Part shown: positions 57,882 through 64,000 of the stretch, piece by piece
Numbering within the stretch: the stretch's first letter is position 1
Layout: the number at the start of each line of letters is the position of its first letter
NCBI RefSeq assembly: GCF_030052815.1
Contig: NC_079495.1
Coordinates: 51,391,739 to 51,455,738 of the forward strand
DNA length: 64,000 nt
Direction of reading: 5' to 3'
From: Hevea brasiliensis
Taxonomy: Eukaryota; Streptophyta; Magnoliopsida; Malpighiales; Euphorbiaceae
Made by a program: the position numbers and the translations under genes
Notes under the pieces: generated by a model
Databases searched by the model: none
Told to the model about the DNA's origin: nothing
The model's input: the letters and a program-made list of their open reading frames with translations, nothing else

Positions 57882-60800
57882 TGTAACACTCGTCACTCGG
57901 TCCACAGTGTAGCTGAGCAAGGGTTGTCACATTCTATGCCGGAGCATCTTATCTTATCTTGTCTTGTTCATTATTTGTTTTAATATCATTATATTTTAAA
58001 TCACCATATTTTTATGCAGAAACTAACAGATTTTCCCCTGTTTTATTAACATTTGACCTGTTAATCAATTAACTGTTTATAAATCTCTTCATAATTTCAA
58101 TCATTTCAATTCATATCTCATCATATCCAATAACATCGTGTCTTCATCCACTTATAAAATTTCTCATAATCATTCATATAAATTCATCTCATTTCATTTA
58201 TAAAGTTCATGTACATAATTTACATAATTTACAAAACTTATACAATCCCAAAATTTAATTACAACTTTTCCCATTTACAATTATCAAAATGAATATAAAT
58301 CTGGTATCCATGGGCCCTACCAATATGAAGGCTGAGGTGACCACTCTCCTACTGCAGATCTGATCACTACTGGGGCTCCGTCTCAGGTACTTATACGTGG
58401 ACAAATCAACACGCTAAGCATATTGCTTAGTGGTGCAATAATATATAATGAAAATAAACTAAATAAATAGAAGTACATATTTCATATGTATAATACCACA
58501 ATATAAATGCATTTCATGATTTATTAGTGTTTTACAGTTTATTGGTCTTTTCCACTTATTTATATGATATTCAATCACATTAATTCATTTCATTGCCCAA
58601 GCAACCTATAACAGACTGTTTAAATTGGATACACGGAAGTATACTAGTTAGACACTCATGTGCCTATCATGTATACATCTGTCAGGCATAAAGCCAGCAG
58701 GCAGGCATGAAGCCAATAAAATCATATAGGGCATAAAGCCAACAGGTAAGCATAAAGCTAGAAAAATAATCATATCAGACATACATTGTCTATCAATGAT
58801 TATCCATAAAGTAGGCTTAAAAGCCATGGGCAGTATTGCATCTGTGGTCCCTAATTGACATGTCAATCAATCCAACTCATACACATGTGTCTAGGCATAC
58901 AAGGGCAATTTTAACATCTTTATACTTATTATTTCATTTCACTTGTTATTCATGCTCATACAATTAGTACATTATTCATGGTGGGAACATAAGTTCCAAT
59001 TTCATGTTCATGCCTTACATGTAGTCATCAAACCATTTATGTTAAGCACTTATCACATTTCAAGTCATTTGTGAAAGTTCATGAATTTTCAGAATTGATA
59101 TTTTAGCTTTTCCTAACAATTTGGCCATGATGTAAATTTAGTTTAACCTCACTTTCTTCATGAAAGTTGTTCTCCTATGTTTAAACTTTAATTCCCTTTC
59201 TGAATCATTCAATTTGAAGTTTTATAGCTTTAGTTATAGTCAAATTATCAAATACTATTTTAGGGTACTAAACCCTGCACTTTCCATGTTTCCAGGAATT
59301 TTACCAAGTATTGTAACTAGTATCCGAGCACCTTAGGCTTAGAACTGGTTTCCAGTCCCCAAAACAAGGTTTTAGGCCTTTGTCTTAGGTTTCCAAATCT
59401 TTTTGAATCACTTTATTTGGAATTTTCTAGGGAAAGTTATGACCTGATAACCAATTGGAGGTCATAAGGCAAATTTGCTAGATTGCAGGAATTCCAGCAT
59501 TTTCATTTCTAAATTGTTCTAATAATTTCCCTAAGTTACCTTAAGCTTTGAGTTCTAGTCAAAACATAAAAGTTGTAGTTCTATGTGTTATGAGCATTTT
59601 GGCTTTGGAATCACTACATTTACAGTTTTGTAGCTCAAGTTATGACATTTTTTCCATAACTAGTTGGATAGCTCAATGTCCAAGATTTCAGGTTTTGGTC
59701 CAGAATCAGGATAAGTTTTATATACTAAATTTGTCTAGCAATTTGATTGAGTTAAGGTCATAATTTGGCTCTAAGTTCTTCATACGAAGTATTCTCCTAT
59801 GTATCAGGTTTCTATAAGTTCAAGAATCATGTCAATTAGAGTTTTCTACAGTAAGTTATGCCCAATTTACTAAAAACTATTCATATGGTCATTTCTACAG
59901 GTCTAGAATGTGTCATTCCGGATTCAAGCCTAATTTAGGGTAACTTGTGGTCATTTTTTAGGCAACCTTCCCCAATAACATTTGTAGCATTATGTCTTAG
60001 GTTTCATCTCCAATTAGCCTCACACTAATTGGAGCTATGTAACTCTACTTATAGCCATGTAAAACTATAGGACTCAAGGGTCCAGAATTCCTGCACATCA
60101 AATCACACTTCCAAATCATAACTCATCTCACCAACCAACTTCAAATCACATTCATTTCTCATCAATTGGTCAATAATTGACCTCAAACACATCAATTATA
60201 CATCATATCACAAAACCCTAATTTGGTTCAAAACCCTAATTCTCCAATCTCTTCAATCATGCAACACATGAAATTCAATTTACCAATCATGTATATCACC
60301 ATGCCTAAGCTAGATTTCAAGTGTAAGTTCATTTAAAACAAATCAAACACCACATGTACATAGGCTGGCTGAAAATTGATCTCATCAATCCATGCATTAT
60401 TTCTTCATTTCATAATCAATGCACATTAATTTGTCAATATTTGACCTCAAACACATGAATTATACATCATACCATCAAAACCTCTAATTTCTCCAAACTC
60501 TAATTGGTCATCTTTCCTAATTCATGCAAATCATTTGCCATTCAACATACTAATCATATAATTCATCTTATCTAAGCTAGGATTCAAGTTTAAATTCAAT
60601 TAATCACATCAAATCCTCCTCCTACCATGGCTGTCAAAATTTCTATCCCTCCATTCATACATGATTTCTTTAATTTCTCATGCAATCCTTTCATACTTAA
60701 ACTAAATTTAAGGGAAAGAAGAAATAAGGTTAGAATTAGCACTAACCTCTAGTAGCACAATTCCAAGCTAGCCAAAACTTCAATTTCTTCACTCCTTTTA

Positions 60801-61400
60801 GCCACTAATCACTTCTCCAAGGTCAATTAACAAGTTTTAGTGTTTTGGGGTTTAGGAAAATATGGAAGAAATCTAAGGGAGATGGAGCTTTGGAAGAGAA
60901 GAAATGGAGGAAAACAAAGGGGGAGAGTGGGCCGGCACATGTGAAGAGGAAGAAGAAGAAGTTGCTTTTTATTTTAGGGTTTTGTCTCTTACTTATATGC
61001 TTATCCTCTTTTTAAATTTTATTTTTAATTTGATCATGCTTATGTCATAATTTTAATTAAGTTTTTATTTCTTTTTTTTCTTCTTTTAATTACACATTTC
61101 TATTTAAATTTTCATCAAAATTTCTTCATATTTTATTACATTAATTTCACTTAATTTAATTGACATTTTGGTCAAAAATCAACTCTAGGGGTGAATTGAC
61201 CAAAATACCTTTCATCGGGTTATAGTCCATTTCTTTCATTAATACTGATATTTTCCATAACCTAAAGGTTACTTGATTTTTATTCTACTTATTTCCAATT
61301 ATTTGCTATCTTATTTTTAGTCTTCAAACTGACTTTGAATTGTACTATTCACTGACTGAAAATGGTACTATTCAGAGTTCAAGAATTTCGAGGTGTTACA
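57882..61400 (-). repeat. Gypsy-type solo LTR
   Basis: 3519 bp, starting TGTAACACCTCG at 61400 and ending GAGTGTTACA at 57882 on the minus strand, with TSD TTAAG at 57877-57881 and 61401-61405. It holds the stem-loop CTAAGCA-TAT-TGCTTAG near 58414-58430, repeated GGCATAAAGCC strings at 58680-58760, and several reiterated AAGTTGTT/TCATTTG modules (near 59160, 59390, 59570, 59780, 59970). No internal domain or second LTR is seen. Confidence 0.88.
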
Positions 61401-62320
61401 TTAAGGACTTGTAGATCTATTAGAGTTTGATCTTTACTCACATTCTTATTTCGATTGTTTTGGGTAAAAGGCTATTACCTTATATTGTGTACTTGATCTT
61501 TGGAATTGGAAACATTTAGGTTCATATTGTTATTGTTAAATCACTACTTTCGATTGCTCCTTACCTTTGTGAGATTTTTTGTTTGATTTCCCTAAAATCC
61601 TTTTATTTGTTAAACGATGGTTTTAGGCTCACCCTCCCCGCTTCAATACCAAATCTTATGCTTTTGTTTAAATTGGCTTGTGATGATGGGGTAAAATCTA
61701 AGTGAGTTCTCATTAACCTTCGGCTGTGTTGCTATGACATATACGAAAGCGGATTTTATTTTCATCCCATGAACACCTCTCTTAAATAATTCCCCATATT
61801 GTTCATTATGCTTCATGTTTTGTCGCGAAAATGCCTTGAGTTTGTGTTCGACAATACAAGGTTGAAATTTTATTTCTCACAAGTATTTCCCCTTTGACTT
61901 TGCAATCAAATTCATTTGGGGATTTCTAAAGCCTCATATCTAAACAAATTGTCACCCTATATTGATTGTCATTCCTTTCAAAATCTATTTGTTGGGATAT
62001 AATATGTTATTACTCTGATTTTAGTTTGATATTGGTTATTCTGTCAACATAAATTGCATCTTATAAGCCACAACATTGCCTTATTTGTTGGGTCTTTAGT
62101 TAGGCTCTTCATATTTTGTTATCGAGTGGAAAGATTTTTTTTTTATTTTGTAAACTTGGCTTTAATAGGTTCAAATTATATTCTTAGTTGGTGAGGTTAT
62201 TCTGCTTAATTGATTAATTTGTTGAAAGTGCTTCCCATTCATATTAAAATGAAGCTTTGTTTGGCAATTGTTTAGAGCAACTTCTTACTACCAGGCCATA
62301 TTTGTATAGCTTGAGAGATT
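61401..62320. other. AT-rich DNA with no recognised gene
   Basis: No ORF above background, no RNA gene and no similarity to other parts of the window were found. It may be unique flanking DNA or old, decayed repeat. Confidence 0.4.
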
Positions 62321-62321
62321 G

Positions 62322-62323
<2 letters not shown>

Positions 62324-62391
<68 letters not shown>
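62324..62391. repeat. (AT)n microsatellite, 68 bp
   Basis: An uninterrupted AT dinucleotide tract of about 34 units. Such tracts are unstable and can extrude cruciforms. Confidence 0.95.
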
Positions 62392-62395
<4 letters not shown>

Positions 62396-62399
62396 TTGG

Positions 62400-63200
62400 A
62401 TTTTAAGTATTCGTTGGTTATCATTAATGATGGGACTCCAATGGGTTAAAGGGGCCACCCATTAATCACTTAGACTTTGTAGACAGTAATTGATGGTATA
62501 TCTTAAATTAGGCCACTAATTGAGGATGGATTAAATTGAGATCCATATAAATTTAATTTATCAATTTAATTATTTTGTTTTATTTTGATTACCAATAAAT
62601 TCTTTTTCTTTCAATAAATTAAATTAAAATAAATTTTAATTGTTCATTGGTCACCGTTAATGGTGAGATTCTGAGTGGTTATAAGCCCTTAACTACTTAA
62701 ATGGGAAGCACTGCTTGAATTCTCCAATTTAATTAATTATTTATTTATTTTTAAAATTAACAAAGATTTATATTTATATGTGGTTATAGAGGACACCCTT
62801 AACTACTTAAATAGGAGTACCCTTATTTTTCTCAAATTTATTAAAATTAATTATATTTAATAAAAATCTTTTTTCTATAGTGGTTCAGGGGTACCTTCAA
62901 CTAAAATTTGGGGATACCCCTTGTTTTCTCTAAATTCTTAAGAATAATTAAATTTGATAAAAATCTTTTTATAAATGATATATAGGTATCTTTTTAGTGG
63001 TTGAGTATCCCTTAAACCAATTTACTTAAATAGGGGGATGCACCTTGAATTTTGCAAATTATTAAAATTAATTAAGTCAAACAAAAACTTTTTATGAAAA
63101 TATCAATTTTTTTTAGTAGTCAAGGGGGTACTCTTTAACTACTTAAATAGGGGGTACCCTTAAAGTTTGATTTATTAAAATTAATTGAATTCTTTTATTT
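62400..63200. repeat. Degenerate tandem repeat of about 100-120 bp
   Basis: The string AACTACTTAA(A)TAGG, or a close form, recurs at 62691, 62801, about 62898, 63021 and 63137. It is followed each time by GGGGTACCC-like and AATTAA-rich sequence. A longer similarity links 62410-62480 with 62641-62700 (GGTxxxCxTTAATGxTGxGA). Copies are too diverged to set exact borders. Confidence 0.6.
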
Positions 63201-63690
63201 CAAAAAAAAAAACTTCTGCAAAATCCACTTTCATCTTAGTAGTTTTAGAGTTTTTCCTCGAGTCATCCAATAGAATAACTTTCATAAAAATTAATTTTGC
63301 CTTTTCTTTTTAGCATTTAATTTCAGCAAAGCAAAATAAATTAAAATAGTTTGCTAGGTAGAATAGAAACTAGGTGCACTTTAAATTCAGTCCAGTTTCA
63401 GTTAAGGCCTTACTTGAAACTTATGTCAGCCTCTAGTTGAACCTCTTTAATTGTTATAAGATGTTTGTGTTGAGAGAGAATATACATGAATAAATGTGCA
63501 AGCCAAGATGGCAACTTTGTGTAGGTTGTATTTTGTTAAATATTTGGAAATATCCAATTTTTAAGGAAAACTTTGCTGAATTTTTTGTAAATTTGTAAGT
63601 AACTATATATTTGATGAAATGAGTTGTATTAAGTCTTCTTATTATTAAATTATGCTTAACTTATAAATGATGAAATGAGCACATTTTTTT
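63201..63690. other. AT-rich DNA with no recognised feature
   Basis: Homopolymer A and T runs but no ORF, RNA gene or repeat match that I could see. Confidence 0.4.
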
Positions 63691-64000
63691 TTTTGGGATA
63701 ATTGCCAAAAAAAACCCCTAAAGTTTGTCAATTTTTATAATTAAATCATGAAGTTTAAATAATTGCTAATTAAACTCTGACGGTTGATTGATGTCTCAAA
63801 ATGACCTAACCGTTAATAAACCATTAGTATAATTAACAGGAATTCTATGTCAGCTGTCATATCATCATTGGAGAAGCCATATGAGAAACCCTAAATTAGA
63901 GTTAATTGTCAAAAGAAAAAATCATGAAATTTGCTAATTTTTACAATTAAATCCTAAAGTTTGCATAATTACCAATTAAGCCCTCATGTTTGATTGAGTT
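63691..64000. repeat. Dispersed repeat end with internal direct repeats
   Basis: Two similar 80-bp segments (about 63700-63778 and 63902-63983) share AATTGxCAAAA...AAxTTTGxxAATTTTTA(C/T)AATTAAATC...AATTACxAATTAA. This pattern of AAAGTTTG and CAATTAAxCCC phrases is common in dispersed non-autonomous plant repeats. The element is cut by the window edge, so its class cannot be set. Confidence 0.5.

Overview
This window looks like heterochromatic DNA of a flowering plant, probably a eudicot. It is AT-rich and holds plant-type Ty1/copia and Ty3/gypsy retroelements with primer-binding sites for initiator-Met tRNA. I found no intact cellular gene. Almost every base from 3.8 to 61.4 kb belongs to an LTR retrotransposon. 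The genus cannot be told from the sequence alone.

The main structure is one nest of insertions, and every element boundary in it carries a matching 5-bp target-site duplication (TSD). (1) A Ty1/copia element on the minus strand runs from 3820 to 57818 (TSD ACACA). It has 2.1-kb LTRs, a decayed gag-pol at 5945-9935, and its PBS at 55691-55704. (2) Its leader was hit by two gypsy-type LTRs that are now solo: one on the plus strand at 10100-13714 (TSD GATTT) and one on the minus strand at 51153-54957 (TSD TTGAA). (3) The stretch from the middle of the first solo LTR, across about 0.6 kb of copia leader, into the tail of the second became a tandem triplication with a 1.68-kb unit. (4) A Tat/Ogre-like gypsy element on the minus strand, 16056-49521 (TSD GGCGT), inserted into the middle unit. 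It has lost its RT, RNase H and integrase core. (5) A Tekay/Del-type chromovirus on the minus strand, 23134-45286 (TSD GTGGG), inserted into the Tat-like element. (6) A second copy of the same Tekay family on the plus strand, 29295-40407 (TSD AACTG), inserted into the protease-RT region of the first.

Outside the nest, 1-2953 is a gypsy-type LTR cut by the window edge, and 2954-3214 is a relic of a copia LTR. A complete solo LTR with TSD TTAAG lies at 57882-61400. From 61.4 kb on there is AT-rich non-coding DNA with a 68-bp (AT)n tract, a degenerate tandem repeat, and a dispersed-repeat signature at the right edge.

The two Tekay copies are the best preserved. Each has 3.1-kb LTRs, PBS, gag with a zinc knuckle, protease, RT, RNase H, integrase, chromodomain and polypurine tract, but neither has an unbroken polyprotein. 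Both carry the same 75-bp GT...AG insert in the integrase gene, which looks like a spliceosomal intron. LTR divergence counted by eye in the first 100 bp fits the nesting order: about 5 differences for the outer copia pair and about 1 for each inner pair.

I saw no new defence system, gene cluster or other undescribed machinery. The points most worth a second look are the fully resolved nest, the putative integrase intron, a stem-loop kept in all the gypsy-type LTR families, a palindrome present in only one of two sister LTRs, and the tandem triplication.
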